From: Syntrophaceae bacterium UBA6112
GTDB taxonomy: Bacteria; Desulfobacterota; Syntrophia; Syntrophales; UBA5619
Length of the DNA stretch: 64,000 nucleotides
Assembly: GCA_002423465.1 (NCBI GenBank)
Contig: DIWG01000018.1
Span: forward strand, 12,260-76,259
Direction: 5' to 3'
This document shows positions 43,555-53,084 of the stretch, piece after piece. Made by a program: the position numbers and the translations under genes. How positions within the stretch are numbered: the stretch's first letter is position 1; each line of letters begins with the position of its first letter. The notes under the pieces were generated by a model. The model was not told where the DNA came from. It was given only the letters and a program-made list of their open reading frames with translations, and searched no databases.

Positions 43555-43755
43555 CTACGGTTCTTTCGGCATGAACACCCACAACAGGATATAGATTAGC
43601 AATCCCGTGCCGAAGCAAAAAAAGAGCCCCGAGAATATCACCCTCCATGTCCAGGAGGGGATCGGCGTATGCTTTCCCAATCCTCCGCAGACACCCCCGA
43701 TCCACCGGTCATCCTTCGACTTGGATAACCTCCGCAACCAATTCTCTTCCTGCAT
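43555..43755 (-). CDS. PspC-domain small membrane protein
   Basis: 66 residues. RWIGGVCGGLGKHTPIPSWTWR and one hydrophobic helix (about 35-58) ending LWVFMPKEP are the PspC domain, tied to envelope stress response. ATG 43755 follows a GGAGGGAAC-like site. Other psp genes are not seen here. Confidence 0.85.
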   Translation of the reverse strand: MQEENWLRRLSKSKDDRWIGGVCGGLGKHTPIPSWTWRVIFSGLFFCFGTGLLIYILLWVFMPKEP

Positions 43756-44112
43756 GTTCCCTCCTCTGCCGACCCGGCACAACGTTTCCGGATAAACCCA
43801 TCAGGGCGGCGCATGGTGTGAAGCTCCCCGCACGCGGGGCGGAGTTTCCGTCAAGGAAGCGGCCTGTTTTTGGATTGCACCCCTGATCCTCGACTGCAAG
43901 GCGGGACTTGCAGGTTGCGCTCCCGGTCAAAGTTCGAGGTTCCTTTTTATACACAAAGATCCGCGCATGCAAATGATTTTCAACCCCTCGGCCTCCTCTT
44001 CCCTCTCCGATCCCGCGGCCAAGGTTGAAAAAGCAATGGAATATGCATGAAAAAAGTGATACGGTCTCAACCATTATCAATCGATCTTGATTCAACCGTG
44101 GAGGACACACCG
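43756..44112. other. 357-base gap between pspC-like gene and ctpA
   Basis: Holds a full copy of the dispersed repeat (43818-43930) and the upstream regions of the two divergent genes. No gene supported. Confidence 0.5.
43818..43930 (+). repeat. dispersed repeat, full copy B
   Basis: GTGAAGCTCCCCGCACGCGG at the start, then CAAGGAAGCGGCCTGTTTTT, CACCCCTGATCCTCGACTGC and AAGGCGGGACTTGCAGGTTG. Same order and about the same length as the copy at 60854-60965. The first part is a GC-rich hairpin (CCCCGCACGCGGGG). Confidence 0.7.
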
Positions 44113-45426
44113 ATGAACACCGTTTTCGGCAAGAGGACCGTCATCCTGCTTGTTTTTCTGACGCTTCTTATTCTCGGACCCTACGGCGACAGCCGGGTCT
44201 CCGCCATCGACCGCAGCACCTACAAGGGTCTCAAGACCTTCAGCGAGGTCCTGGACATGGTGGATAAAAACTACGTGGAACCGGTGGAGACGGACAAACT
44301 GTTGCGGGGGGCAATCAACGGGATGATCAAATCCCTCGATCCCCACAGCAGTTTCATGACCGCGGAGATGTACAAGGAGTTGGAGGTGGAAACCCGGGGG
44401 AGCTTTGGCGGGATTGGAATCGAGATTACCCTCCGGAAGGACGTGCTGACCGTCGTTTCCCCGATCGAGGACACCCCCGCCTACAACGCCGGGATTAAGG
44501 CCAACGACCAGATTGTCCGGATCAATGGAAAGTCGACCAAGGACATCACCATCATGGATGCCGTCAAACAGCTCCGAGGTCCCAAGGATACGAAGGTGAC
44601 CATCACAATCCTGCGCGAGGGGATGGCCAAACCGAAGGATATCGAGCTCACCCGCAGCATCATTCCGATTCGCAGCATCAAGTCGAAGGTTTATGATGAC
44701 CATCTTGGTTATATCCGAATCTCGGCGTTTCAGGAACGAACGGGCGACGACCTGAAAAAGGCACTCCGGGAGATCGAGGCGAAGGCCCGCCCCCTGAAGG
44801 GGATCGTTCTCGACATGAGAAACAATCCCGGCGGACTGCTCCACCAGTCCGTGGAGGTGTCGGATGCCTTTTTGAAGTCGGGGATCATTGTCTCCACGCG
44901 CGGTCGGGCCAAGAACATGGAGAGCAAGACTGCGGCAAAGGATAACGGGGATGAACCGACCTGCCCGATGGTCGTTCTGGTCAACGAGGGAACGGCCAGC
45001 GCTGCGGAAATCGTCTCCGGCGCCCTGCAGGACAACGGGCGGGCCGTGATCATCGGGACCCAGACCTTCGGCAAGGGCTCCGTGCAAACCGTCATTCCGC
45101 TTGAGGACGGCGCGGCCTTGAAGCTCACCACGGCCAAATACTATACACCCAAGGGTCGGTCCATCCAAGCGGAGGGAATCACACCCGACATCGTGGTGAA
45201 GCAGATCCGGCCAGCGGATGAAAAAGCGGAAGAAAAGCCGGACGCCGAAAACCACATGCTTCGCGAGAAGGATCTGAAAGGTCACATCAAGTCGCCCAGG
45301 GAGAACGATGCCAAAACGGAGGAAACAAAAAAGGAAATGGACGACCTGGAACGGGACAATCAGTTGAAAAACGCAATCGATATCCTGAAAAGCTGGGACA
45401 TTCTGAAAAAGAATTCAAAAGTGTGA
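44113..45426 (+). CDS. ctpA: carboxyl-terminal processing protease, S41 family
   Basis: 437 residues. Signal or anchor helix (VILLVFLTLLILG), then a PDZ domain (about 85-165, with GSFGGIGIEITLRKD) and a tail-specific protease domain. Catalytic Ser in NEGTASAAEI and Lys in FGKGSVQT. It cleaves periplasmic proteins from their C-termini. Start at 44113 is chosen because GGAG lies upstream; an in-frame ATG at 44047 lacks a clear site. Downstream genes suggest an envelope-maintenance group. Confidence 0.93.
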   Translation: MNTVFGKRTVILLVFLTLLILGPYGDSRVSAIDRSTYKGLKTFSEVLDMVDKNYVEPVETDKLLRGAINGMIKSLDPHSSFMTAEMYKELEVETRGSFGGIGIEITLRKDVLTVVSPIEDTPAYNAGIKANDQIVRINGKSTKDITIMDAVKQLRGPKDTKVTITILREGMAKPKDIELTRSIIPIRSIKSKVYDDHLGYIRISAFQERTGDDLKKALREIEAKARPLKGIVLDMRNNPGGLLHQSVEVSDAFLKSGIIVSTRGRAKNMESKTAAKDNGDEPTCPMVVLVNEGTASAAEIVSGALQDNGRAVIIGTQTFGKGSVQTVIPLEDGAALKLTTAKYYTPKGRSIQAEGITPDIVVKQIRPADEKAEEKPDAENHMLREKDLKGHIKSPRENDAKTEETKKEMDDLERDNQLKNAIDILKSWDILKKNSKV

Positions 45427-45463
45427 GCGACGAACCGGGGACACGAGGCGGCATCATGGAAAC

Positions 45464-45490
45464 GGGGACACCTTGCCGCAAGGTGTCCCC
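45464..45490. terminator. strong hairpin after ctpA
   Basis: GGGGACACCTTG, loop CCG, CAAGGTGTCCCC: a perfect 12-bp stem, followed a few bases later by GTTTT then an A-run. It lies in the 84-base gap between ctpA and the next gene, so it may terminate or attenuate transcription. A related partial arm, GGGGACAC, lies at 45437, hinting at a repeat origin. Confidence 0.5.
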
Positions 45491-45509
45491 AAACGGGTTT
45501 TAAAAAAAC

Positions 45510-46415
45510 GTGAAGCGATTTCCATTCTTGGCGGTGATCATCGTTGCCGCCCTCATTGCGGCGGTCGTCCTTTTCCTGGAAAGGGCGGCGCAGCGTCCGG
45601 AGGATTCAGCCGCCCGGAGAGTCATCGGACAGGAAACGCCGGAGAAGGCGGCCGCGAAAAAAACGCCGGGACCGGATTCGGGGCCGACGCCGCGGGAGAC
45701 CGCGTATCCCGACCGGTCGATCGCCATCATCATCGACGACATCGGCTTCGATCTGCGGATCGTTGAGAAACTGGCGGGCATCCCGGCGCCCATCGCCTTC
45801 GCCGTTCTTCCGGATACGCCTCATGCCGTGGAGGCAGCCAACCGTCTGCACGCGGCCGGAAAGGAGATCCTCCTCCATTTACCGATGGAACCCCTCGTCT
45901 ACACGAGGGAATCTCTCGGTGCAGGGGCGTTGATGGCCGACATGAACGCGGAGGAAATCCGCAGGCGGATTCGCGAAGGTCTGGCGGCGGTGCCTTTCGT
46001 TTCGGGAGTGAACAACCATATGGGCTCGCGCTTTATGGAGGATGAGACCAGTCTCGCCATCGTCATGGAGGAGCTGCGGGCAAGGGGTCTTTTTTTCGTG
46101 GACAGCATGACCACCTCAGATTCCCGGGGAAGGGAATCGGCCGAACGCACAGGTGTTCGGTTCGCCGCAAGGGACATCTTTATCGATCATGTCCCGGGCT
46201 ATGCGGCCGCCCTCGAAAACCTGACCGGCGTATTTCGACAGGGGCAAAGGAACGGTATGCCGGTTCTGATGATCGGCCATCCCCATCCGGAAACGGTGCG
46301 GGCGATTCTGGACGCCCTGCCGGTCTGGCAGACCGAAGGCATCAAGATGATTCCCGTCTCAGCCTGCCTCGGGAACTCCGTGGAGCGGGAAAGCAGGACC
46401 CGTTCGCAAAAATGA
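45510..46415 (+). CDS. divergent polysaccharide deacetylase (YibQ family)
   Basis: 301 residues, GTG start. N-terminal helix (PFLAVIIVAALIAAVVLFL) and a low-complexity linker, then the domain with IAIIIDDIGFD, LLHLPMEP and NHMGSRFMEDE, characteristic of the YibQ/divergent deacetylase family found beside envelope protease genes. Probably periplasmic and membrane-anchored. In many proteobacteria it sits next to ctpA and envC, as it sits next to ctpA here. Confidence 0.88.
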   Translation: MKRFPFLAVIIVAALIAAVVLFLERAAQRPEDSAARRVIGQETPEKAAAKKTPGPDSGPTPRETAYPDRSIAIIIDDIGFDLRIVEKLAGIPAPIAFAVLPDTPHAVEAANRLHAAGKEILLHLPMEPLVYTRESLGAGALMADMNAEEIRRRIREGLAAVPFVSGVNNHMGSRFMEDETSLAIVMEELRARGLFFVDSMTTSDSRGRESAERTGVRFAARDIFIDHVPGYAAALENLTGVFRQGQRNGMPVLMIGHPHPETVRAILDALPVWQTEGIKMIPVSACLGNSVERESRTRSQK

Positions 46416-46453
46416 ACGATACAATGAATGCACTTCCGAAAGGAACGCGATAG

Positions 46454-48166
46454 GTGATCCGGATGTTTCTCCGCAAGATGGGTTGGGTTTTTTTCGCAAT
46501 GCTGCTGCTTTCCGGATGCGCCGTCCTCCCCATCCGGAAAGATGCCGCGCCTTCACCGCCGATCGCGGTCTATTCACCCTCCGCCGGCTATCACTACAGC
46601 CTCGGAATTCTCCATGCCCTCAATGAAAATCCGGATGAGGCCATTCGGGAGGTGGAGGAGGCGCTTCGCATCGATCCTCTCTCCCCTTACCTGGCCAAGG
46701 AACTTGCATCGCTCTACATGGAAAAGGGGGATACGGAGAGAGCCTTTACGCTTTGCAAGAAGACCCTGGAAAAGTATCCGAACGATGGCGACACCCGTCT
46801 CCTGCTGGGCGGTCTCTATCTGAGCCGGAAGGACTACGCCGCCGCCGCCGGGGAATACCGGCAGGTCGTCGATCTGGAGCCGAAAAACGCCGCCGCCCGC
46901 TTCTATCTGGGCACAAGCCTCGCCGAAATGAAGCGTTTCGACGAGGCAGAGGCCGCGTTTCGGGGACTCCTCGAGATCGATCCCGACCACTTCATGGGGA
47001 ACTACTACCGGGCACGGTTGCTGGCCGAGATGAAACGATATGACGAGGCGGAGGCCGGATTCAAAAAAACCCTGGCGTTCCGGCCCCATTTCGAATCGGC
47101 CATGATCGACCTCGCAATCCTCTACGAAAGACAGAGGAAGATTTCCCAGGCGGTCGAAGTCTACCGAAATTTCCTCGATCTTTTCCCCGCCAGGCTCCCG
47201 GCGCGAATCAAGCTGGGAGAATTGTACCTCCGGGAACAACGTTACGACGAGGCGGAAGACGCTTTCCGGGAGGCCCTGAAGCTGAACGGCAACAACCGAG
47301 AGGTACGGATGACCCTCGCCCTCATCTACCTGGAACGGGGCAGGCATGAGAAGGCCGTCGAGATGCTGACCGCCCTGATGCGGGAATATCCGACTGAATA
47401 CCGAATCATGTACCTTCTCGGAACGACTCTTGAGAAGATCCGGGCCGACGAGGCGGCCTTGGAAACCCTGCGGGGCATACCCGTCTCGTCGGAACATTTC
47501 GGCAGCGCCCAGATCCGCATCGGGATGATTCTGAAAAAAATGCGGCGGGTGGCCGAGGCCGTCGATTCCCTTCGCCGGGCAATCGGGCAGAAAAAGGATG
47601 CCCCGGCTCTCTATGCCTTCCTCGCATCCTTCTATGAGGAAGAGAAAAAATACCCCGCCGCGGAAGAGCTCATCCGGGAAGGGCTGCGGATCAATCCCGA
47701 GAGCGTTGATCTCCATTTCAGCCTCGGAGTCCTCTTCGAAAAGACCGACCGATTCGAGGAGAGCATTCAGGCGATGAAAACGGTTCTGAAGTTCGAGCCG
47801 GATCATGCGGAGGCGCTCAATTTCATCGGCTATATGTATGCGGACCGGGGAATCCATCTGGACGAGGCGGAGACGCTGATCCGGAAGGCGCTCGAATTAA
47901 AACCGGGAAACGGCTACATGATCGACTCGCTGGGCTGGGTCTTCTTCCGGCAGAACCGGATGGAAGAGGCGATCCGGCATCTGAAGCAGGCGTCGGAGAT
48001 TCTGCCGGAAGATGCAGCGATCCTCGAGCATCTCGGAGATGTCTATGTCCGATCCGGCCGCCTCCAGGAAGCCGCTGAAGCCTATGAGAAGGCAATCCGC
48101 TTCAATCCCGGAAACGACCTCCTGAAGAAAAAGCGCGACGATCTTCACCGGGCGAAAACCCCCTGA
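46454..48166 (+). CDS. TPR-repeat lipoprotein
   Basis: 570 residues, GTG start. Signal peptide with lipobox LLLSGC (Cys near 23), then about fifteen tandem tetratricopeptide repeats spanning residues 45-565 (for example NENPDEAIREVEEALRIDP). TPR lipoproteins act as scaffolds in the outer membrane or periplasm. Downstream is another lipoprotein gene, 31 bases away, on the same strand. Confidence 0.9.
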   Translation: MIRMFLRKMGWVFFAMLLLSGCAVLPIRKDAAPSPPIAVYSPSAGYHYSLGILHALNENPDEAIREVEEALRIDPLSPYLAKELASLYMEKGDTERAFTLCKKTLEKYPNDGDTRLLLGGLYLSRKDYAAAAGEYRQVVDLEPKNAAARFYLGTSLAEMKRFDEAEAAFRGLLEIDPDHFMGNYYRARLLAEMKRYDEAEAGFKKTLAFRPHFESAMIDLAILYERQRKISQAVEVYRNFLDLFPARLPARIKLGELYLREQRYDEAEDAFREALKLNGNNREVRMTLALIYLERGRHEKAVEMLTALMREYPTEYRIMYLLGTTLEKIRADEAALETLRGIPVSSEHFGSAQIRIGMILKKMRRVAEAVDSLRRAIGQKKDAPALYAFLASFYEEEKKYPAAEELIREGLRINPESVDLHFSLGVLFEKTDRFEESIQAMKTVLKFEPDHAEALNFIGYMYADRGIHLDEAETLIRKALELKPGNGYMIDSLGWVFFRQNRMEEAIRHLKQASEILPEDAAILEHLGDVYVRSGRLQEAAEAYEKAIRFNPGNDLLKKKRDDLHRAKTP

Positions 48167-48196
48167 TTCCGTTCTTCTGCGGACCAGGATCTCCTT

Positions 48197-49018
48197 ATGA
48201 ATGAAGTGATATCAAGCGATCGAAGTCGTCTGCATCGTATGCTGCCGCTGTTCCGGATAGCGGTCTTCGGTCTCGCCCTCGCCGGCTGCGCCGGACGAAC
48301 GCCCACCGTCCCCCCGGCATTCTTTGATTCTCCCGAGTCCGCCCTTCGGGCGCTTGCGGAAACCACCCCCGAAGCGCAGGCAATCACGGCCACGGCCCGG
48401 ATCGAGATCCGCCACAACGTCAGCCGCTATCCCCCTTTGAAGGTCGCGCTGATGATGAAAAGACCGGCCCTTCTCCGCGTGGAATCGATCCCCCTGATGG
48501 GCCCCCCGGATTTCTACCTGTCGGTCGCCGAAGGTGAACTCCGCGTCTTTCTTCCCGGAACGGGCGCCTTCTACGCCGGTCGTGCAACCCCCGGGAATAT
48601 CTCGCGCTTCTTTCCCATTGCCATGCCGGCCGCCGACATCGTCTCTCTACTGATGGGCGTTCCTCCGAATAGCTCCGAAGAGATGCAATCATTGCGTGGA
48701 GATCGGGAAGAGGGGCTCTACCGTGTCGATCACTACCAATCGGGAAGGAGGATGCGCTCCCTGTGGATCGAACCGACGGACGGGAGGCTCGTCCGGTTCA
48801 AGAGGTTTACGGAAGAGGGAACGGTTGTTTATACGGCTGATTTCGCGGATCATGTCCGTTTCGGGGAGGGCTATCTGCCGCAGCAAGTGACGATCCGTGA
48901 AGGGGAAACGTCCGTCCTCACTATCCGTCAAACGGACCTCCAACAGACCACCGCCGAGCCGGAATCCTTTCCCCTGTCGGTCCCGGCGGGATTGATCCCG
49001 ATTCTCCTCGATCCATAA
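48197..49018 (+). CDS. LolB-like/DUF4292-like outer membrane lipoprotein
   Basis: 273 residues. Lipobox LALAGC (Cys near 31). The following region (ITATARIEIRHNVSRYPPL, LLRVESIPLMGPPDF, YTADFADHVRFGEGYLPQQV) has the open beta-barrel pattern of LolA/LolB-type lipid carriers. It may help lipoprotein or lipid insertion at the outer membrane. Family call moderate. Confidence 0.7.
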   Translation: MNEVISSDRSRLHRMLPLFRIAVFGLALAGCAGRTPTVPPAFFDSPESALRALAETTPEAQAITATARIEIRHNVSRYPPLKVALMMKRPALLRVESIPLMGPPDFYLSVAEGELRVFLPGTGAFYAGRATPGNISRFFPIAMPAADIVSLLMGVPPNSSEEMQSLRGDREEGLYRVDHYQSGRRMRSLWIEPTDGRLVRFKRFTEEGTVVYTADFADHVRFGEGYLPQQVTIREGETSVLTIRQTDLQQTTAEPESFPLSVPAGLIPILLDP

Positions 49019-49036
49019 GAAACGGAATCGACACAA

Positions 49037-49966
49037 TCACTTCATCTCGATAAGCTTCGCCCGGGCGATCCGGGCCTGACTCGTATTGGGATAATCTTTG
49101 ATCACCTGCTGCAGAAGGAGCTTGGCGCTTGCGTTATCCCCCAATTTCTGGAAGGAAAGGCCTTGCTTGAGAATGGCATAGGGGGCCTTGTTCCCCTCTG
49201 GAAAGTTCTTGGTCACCTTGTCGTACTCGACAATGGCTTTTTCGTATTTCTTTTCAAAATAGTAGCACTCGCCGACCCAGAACTGGGCGTTGTCGGAATA
49301 TTCGGTGTCGGGGTACTGCTTGAGGAAGTTTTCAAAGGCTTCGCGCGACTTCTCGTACTTCGCCTCCTTGAAAAGTTCATAGGCCGCCGTATAGAGAGAT
49401 TCTTTATCCGTCTTACCCTTGCCGGAAACCTCTTTCACCGGCCCCGGCGGCGGCTGTTTTCCAGCCTTCTCGGCCAACGGCACGGCCGGTTCCTCGTTTT
49501 TGCCGATCCCCAGAAAATTTTCAATGAAGTTGATCTTAAACGTTAGGTGATCCAGTTTCTCCCGAAGCGCCTTCTCCTCTTCCTCCCGCTTGCCCGTTCT
49601 GGCCGAAGCGGAAGCGAGGTCTTTCCGGAGACTGTCGATCATTCCGCGGATCTGCTGGAGCTGCCCCCGGACGTCCGTGATCTCGGCCCGACTCTCCGCC
49701 AGGCTCCCCCGCAGCGGCTGTATGGAGGCGATGGCGGCCTCCTGGCTCTTTGCGCCCTCGTTGCGAAGAGCCGCTATCTCTTTTCTGAGCGGCGCCTGCC
49801 CTTGCTCCACGGAGACGATTTTCTCGTTGGTCTCCTGGATCTGCCGGTTGATATCGATGCGGACGCGGCGCAGATCATCCGTTGTTGCGCACCCCGTGAC
49901 CGACACGAGCACGATGATAAAAAAGATAGGCAGATATCTTCGCAAGATTCTTTCCTCCGCAACCAT
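49037..49966 (-). CDS. cpoB: Tol-Pal system protein CpoB/YbgF
   Basis: 309 residues. Signal with a lipobox-like VSVTGC (Cys near 26), a long coiled coil (about 30-150, INRQIQETNEKIVSVEQG) and three C-terminal TPRs (YTAAYELFKEAKYEKSREAF onward). CpoB links cell wall synthesis with outer membrane constriction. Last gene of the tol-pal operon; most relatives are periplasmic and not lipidated, so the lipobox is notable. Confidence 0.9.
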   Translation of the reverse strand: MVAEERILRRYLPIFFIIVLVSVTGCATTDDLRRVRIDINRQIQETNEKIVSVEQGQAPLRKEIAALRNEGAKSQEAAIASIQPLRGSLAESRAEITDVRGQLQQIRGMIDSLRKDLASASARTGKREEEEKALREKLDHLTFKINFIENFLGIGKNEEPAVPLAEKAGKQPPPGPVKEVSGKGKTDKESLYTAAYELFKEAKYEKSREAFENFLKQYPDTEYSDNAQFWVGECYYFEKKYEKAIVEYDKVTKNFPEGNKAPYAILKQGLSFQKLGDNASAKLLLQQVIKDYPNTSQARIARAKLIEMK

Positions 49967-50018
49967 TTTTATGTTCGGTCGAAAAACGCAAACCAGTGAA
50001 ATGCCGTGAGAAAATACT

Positions 50019-50062
50019 ATGGTCCTGTGAGTCCCGCTTCAAAGTGGGACTCACAGGACCAT
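50019..50062. other. perfect 17-bp inverted repeat between pal and cpoB
   Basis: ATGGTCCTGTGAGTCCC, 10-base loop, GGGACTCACAGGACCAT. Very strong stem in the 242-base pal-cpoB gap. There is no U-run, so it may be an mRNA stabiliser, attenuator or repeat remnant rather than a simple terminator. Confidence 0.7.
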
Positions 50063-50208
50063 TCCTCGCCGCGGGACGGCCGGACAGAAAGCGCCCCATT
50101 GGCATGCTCACACCTGCGGTGGCAGGATCTCTCCCGTCGCACCCGCCACTGTGAGCCGTCGGTGGCCTCTCTTATAGGACCGTTTCCGTTGACCCTTCCA
50201 AAACGAAC

Positions 50209-50874
50209 TTACTTTACCGGCGGGAAAATGACGAAATGGGCCCTTCTGTTTTTCGCCCAGGCCGCTTCGTCATGGCCCTTATCCCGAGGCATCTCCTTGC
50301 CGTAGCTGATCGTCTTGATTCTTTCCTTCTCGATGCCCAGATTGGCAAGGTACTTCGCGGCTTCCGTCGCCCGCTTCTCGCCGAGCGCCAGGTTGTATTC
50401 GGCGGTGCCCCGTTCGTCGCAATGTCCCTCGACGACGAGTTTGTAATCCCTGTATTTCAGATACGCCGGAGCGCCCTTCTTCAAAATCTCCTGCGCGTCG
50501 GGTCTGAGGTTATACTTGTCGAAATCAAAGTAGATGTCGGCAATCTGCAGTTCCTTCAAAATTGCCGCAGCCTTGGCCTTTGCCTCTTGCTTCGCCTTGT
50601 CGGCCGCTTCCCTGGCCGCCTTTTCCGCAGCTTCCCTGGCTGCCTTCTCCCGCAAGGCCTGTTCGCGCAGGGCCCTCTCCCGGGCCGCCGCGTCATCCTG
50701 CGCCCGCGCCTGTGCCGCCGTCACCGACGTCCCCGAGGCCGCCGCTTTCTGCTCCTGGGTCGTAACCAAGGCCCCGTCTTTCAACGCCGCCTTCTTGGCA
50801 CAACCGGTCAGGAATGCAACGGACAGACATAAAACAAGGGCGATCAGCCCAACCCACAGCCAATTCTTTCTCAT
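50209..50874 (-). CDS. pal: peptidoglycan-associated lipoprotein Pal
   Basis: 221 residues. Lipobox AFLTGC, then an alanine/lysine-rich helix (about 50-105, e.g. AREAAEKAAREAADKAKQ) that is longer than usual, and the OmpA-like peptidoglycan-binding domain (IYFDFDKYNLRPDAQEIL, VEGHCDERGTAEYNLALG). Anchors the outer membrane to the wall. Three ATG codons run in tandem at the start; the third (50874) has proper spacing to AAGGAG. Confidence 0.93.
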   Translation of the reverse strand: MRKNWLWVGLIALVLCLSVAFLTGCAKKAALKDGALVTTQEQKAAASGTSVTAAQARAQDDAAARERALREQALREKAAREAAEKAAREAADKAKQEAKAKAAAILKELQIADIYFDFDKYNLRPDAQEILKKGAPAYLKYRDYKLVVEGHCDERGTAEYNLALGEKRATEAAKYLANLGIEKERIKTISYGKEMPRDKGHDEAAWAKNRRAHFVIFPPVK

Positions 50875-50988
50875 CATCATTCTCCTTTCTTGAATCAATA
50901 GTCTTTTTGTGACTTGATATAATCCCGAGGGAACATTAACCACTACTGACGATAAAAATCAACCGGAAAATGGAGAAATTTATTAAAC

Positions 50989-52302
50989 TCACCGTAGACG
51001 GGGAGACCAGACAGGGCTCTGAGAAACGTCGTTGCCCTGATACAGAACCCTCACATTCTGTCCGCCCGCGTTCATAATCTCAATCCGGCTCCGGCCGCCC
51101 ACCCGGACGCTGTATACCAGATACCGCCCGTCCGGCGACCATGAGGGGGATTCGTGATCGCCCCCTTCAAAGGTCAACTGCTGCGGATCTCCCCCCTCGG
51201 CATCGATCGTGAAGATTTGAAAGCGACCGTTCACGGACCCCTCATAGGCGATTCTATTTCCCTTCGGAGACCAAGCGGGAGAAGTGTTGTAATTGCCCTG
51301 GTCGGTCAATCGCCTCACAGAGCCGCCATCCGCATCCATGATGTAGATTTGGGGAGAACCGTTGCGGTTGGAGACAAAGGCAATCCGCTTTTCGTCCGAG
51401 GAACGGACGGGGGAAACATCGATGGAAAAATCCCGGGTCAGACGCTGGAGGAGGAGGCTGCCCACGTTCATATCGTAGATCTCCTGGTTCCCATCCCGGC
51501 TCAGGGTCACCAGCAGCCGGGCGCTGTCCTGGGACCAGGAGCCGGGCAGGTTCAGCCCCGGATAGAAAGCGATCTTCCGCGTCGAATTGTTCCTCAAATC
51601 CAGGAGATAGATGTCCGGATTGCCGTCCCGGTAGGAGGTAAAGGCCAGAAACCGGCCATCTGGGGACCAGCGCGGGGCAAGGGTCAGTGCATTGTAATTC
51701 GTGATTCGGCGAAGGTCAGATCCGTCGAAGTTGATCGCATAGATGTCCGCAGGCGCGTCACCCTTCCTGACAAATGCAACCTGCGTGTCGAACAAACCCG
51801 CCTCGCCGGTCAGTGACAGAAGGATCTCGTTGACAAACTGCATGACCATCCGGTTGCGGTCCTCGGGTCTTCCGGTGTATCTCTTTCCGACAAGCAGCTC
51901 CCCCCGCACTACATCAAACAGACGAAACTCGGTCACAAGTTCCCGTCCATCCGTGTGAAATCCCCCTTTGACCAGGTATTCGGCGCCGATCACCGTCCAG
52001 TCTTCGAAACGGATTCCCTCCGCCGTGATCCCCGCCTGTGGATCCTCCAGAAAAGCCCTTCGGTCCAGGACGTTGAAATAGCCCGTAATCGTCAGGTTAC
52101 GGGAAAGGGTGTCGGAAAACCAGACGGGCAGATCTCCTTTGTCCGCGACAGGTCGGAAGGGTTTGAAATCGGCAATGGCAATGGGAAACTTTTGAAAAGA
52201 GGGGGAACCGATGTCGATGTAAACCTTCCCGTAAACCTGTCCCGCAGAGAGCAGAAGAAAAAGAAACAGGGTCAAAATGAGGGGTCGCCGCAGATCGTGC
52301 AT
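50989..52302 (-). CDS. tolB: Tol-Pal translocation protein TolB
   Basis: 437 residues. Signal peptide (LTLFLFLLLSAGQVYG), N-terminal alpha/beta domain, then six beta-propeller blades each with the WSPDG-type motif (RWSPDGRFLAFTSYRDGNPD, SWSPDGRYLVYSV). Periplasmic hub that contacts Pal. Third from last in the tol operon. Confidence 0.94.
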   Translation of the reverse strand: MHDLRRPLILTLFLFLLLSAGQVYGKVYIDIGSPSFQKFPIAIADFKPFRPVADKGDLPVWFSDTLSRNLTITGYFNVLDRRAFLEDPQAGITAEGIRFEDWTVIGAEYLVKGGFHTDGRELVTEFRLFDVVRGELLVGKRYTGRPEDRNRMVMQFVNEILLSLTGEAGLFDTQVAFVRKGDAPADIYAINFDGSDLRRITNYNALTLAPRWSPDGRFLAFTSYRDGNPDIYLLDLRNNSTRKIAFYPGLNLPGSWSQDSARLLVTLSRDGNQEIYDMNVGSLLLQRLTRDFSIDVSPVRSSDEKRIAFVSNRNGSPQIYIMDADGGSVRRLTDQGNYNTSPAWSPKGNRIAYEGSVNGRFQIFTIDAEGGDPQQLTFEGGDHESPSWSPDGRYLVYSVRVGGRSRIEIMNAGGQNVRVLYQGNDVSQSPVWSPRLR

Positions 52303-52328
52303 TCGACTTTCCTTTCAAAGCAGTCCGT

Positions 52329-53084
52329 TCAGGACTTCAATTCAGACGAGGGGAACCCGATTCTCACATCGAGACTGCTTCCGCTGATCCATGCCGGCAG
52401 CGGCGGGAAGGGGCTCGCTTTCCGGATCGCCTTCAGGGCGGCATCATCAAAAAAGCGGTTCCCCGACCGTTTTACAAAGTTCACATCCGTAACCGCCCCG
52501 CTGCGAAGGATGGTTGCATCGATAACCGTTTCCAGCATATCTCCCGGCAGTATCCCCTGGGGAAATGCCCACCCTTTCTTGATCCGGGACCAGATCACCG
52601 TATAGTAGACATTGATTTTCGCTTTCATGTCGGCATCCCCGGCGGGAAGTGAAGATGCCGGACCGGCCTTTGTCTCCGAGGAGGCTTGCGCTGCCGGTTT
52701 CGGGGTCGCAGGGGTCGCAGCGGCCCGCTTCCGGATCTCCTCCATCGCCTTTTCCAGGTTCTGGTCGTGCTTCCTGCGGCTCTCCAAGCTGCGGATGGGA
52801 ATGATCGGCTCCGGCTCCAGACGCTTCTTCAGGACCGTCTCGGAGCGGGCGGCGCCCATCAGCTCCTTCGCTTCGGCCGTCTCACTCTTCCGCTGCAGCA
52901 CATTTCCGGAAAAGTTCACCAGGGAGACCGTATAGACCGGCCCGAAAGTCAGCTTCGGCGAAGGAAAGGAGGGGGTAAAGAAGAGGAGGATAAGCACCAC
53001 GGCATGGAACAGCAGGGAAAGGAGAATCATGCCGTTCAGGCGGCCTCTCCCGTCTCTCTCCCTTTCAACCCGTTCCAACATCAC
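52329..53084 (-). CDS. tolA: TolA/TonB C-terminal domain protein
   Basis: 251 residues. One N-terminal helix (MILLSLLFHAVVLILLFF), a charged linker, and a C-terminal TonB-like domain (VIDATILRSGAVTDVNFVKR, DDAALKAIRKASPFPPLP). The linker is much shorter than that of enteric TolA. Overlaps tolR by 4 bases (ATGA). Bridges the inner-membrane motor to TolB/Pal. Confidence 0.9.
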   Translation of the reverse strand: MMLERVERERDGRGRLNGMILLSLLFHAVVLILLFFTPSFPSPKLTFGPVYTVSLVNFSGNVLQRKSETAEAKELMGAARSETVLKKRLEPEPIIPIRSLESRRKHDQNLEKAMEEIRKRAAATPATPKPAAQASSETKAGPASSLPAGDADMKAKINVYYTVIWSRIKKGWAFPQGILPGDMLETVIDATILRSGAVTDVNFVKRSGNRFFDDAALKAIRKASPFPPLPAWISGSSLDVRIGFPSSELKS

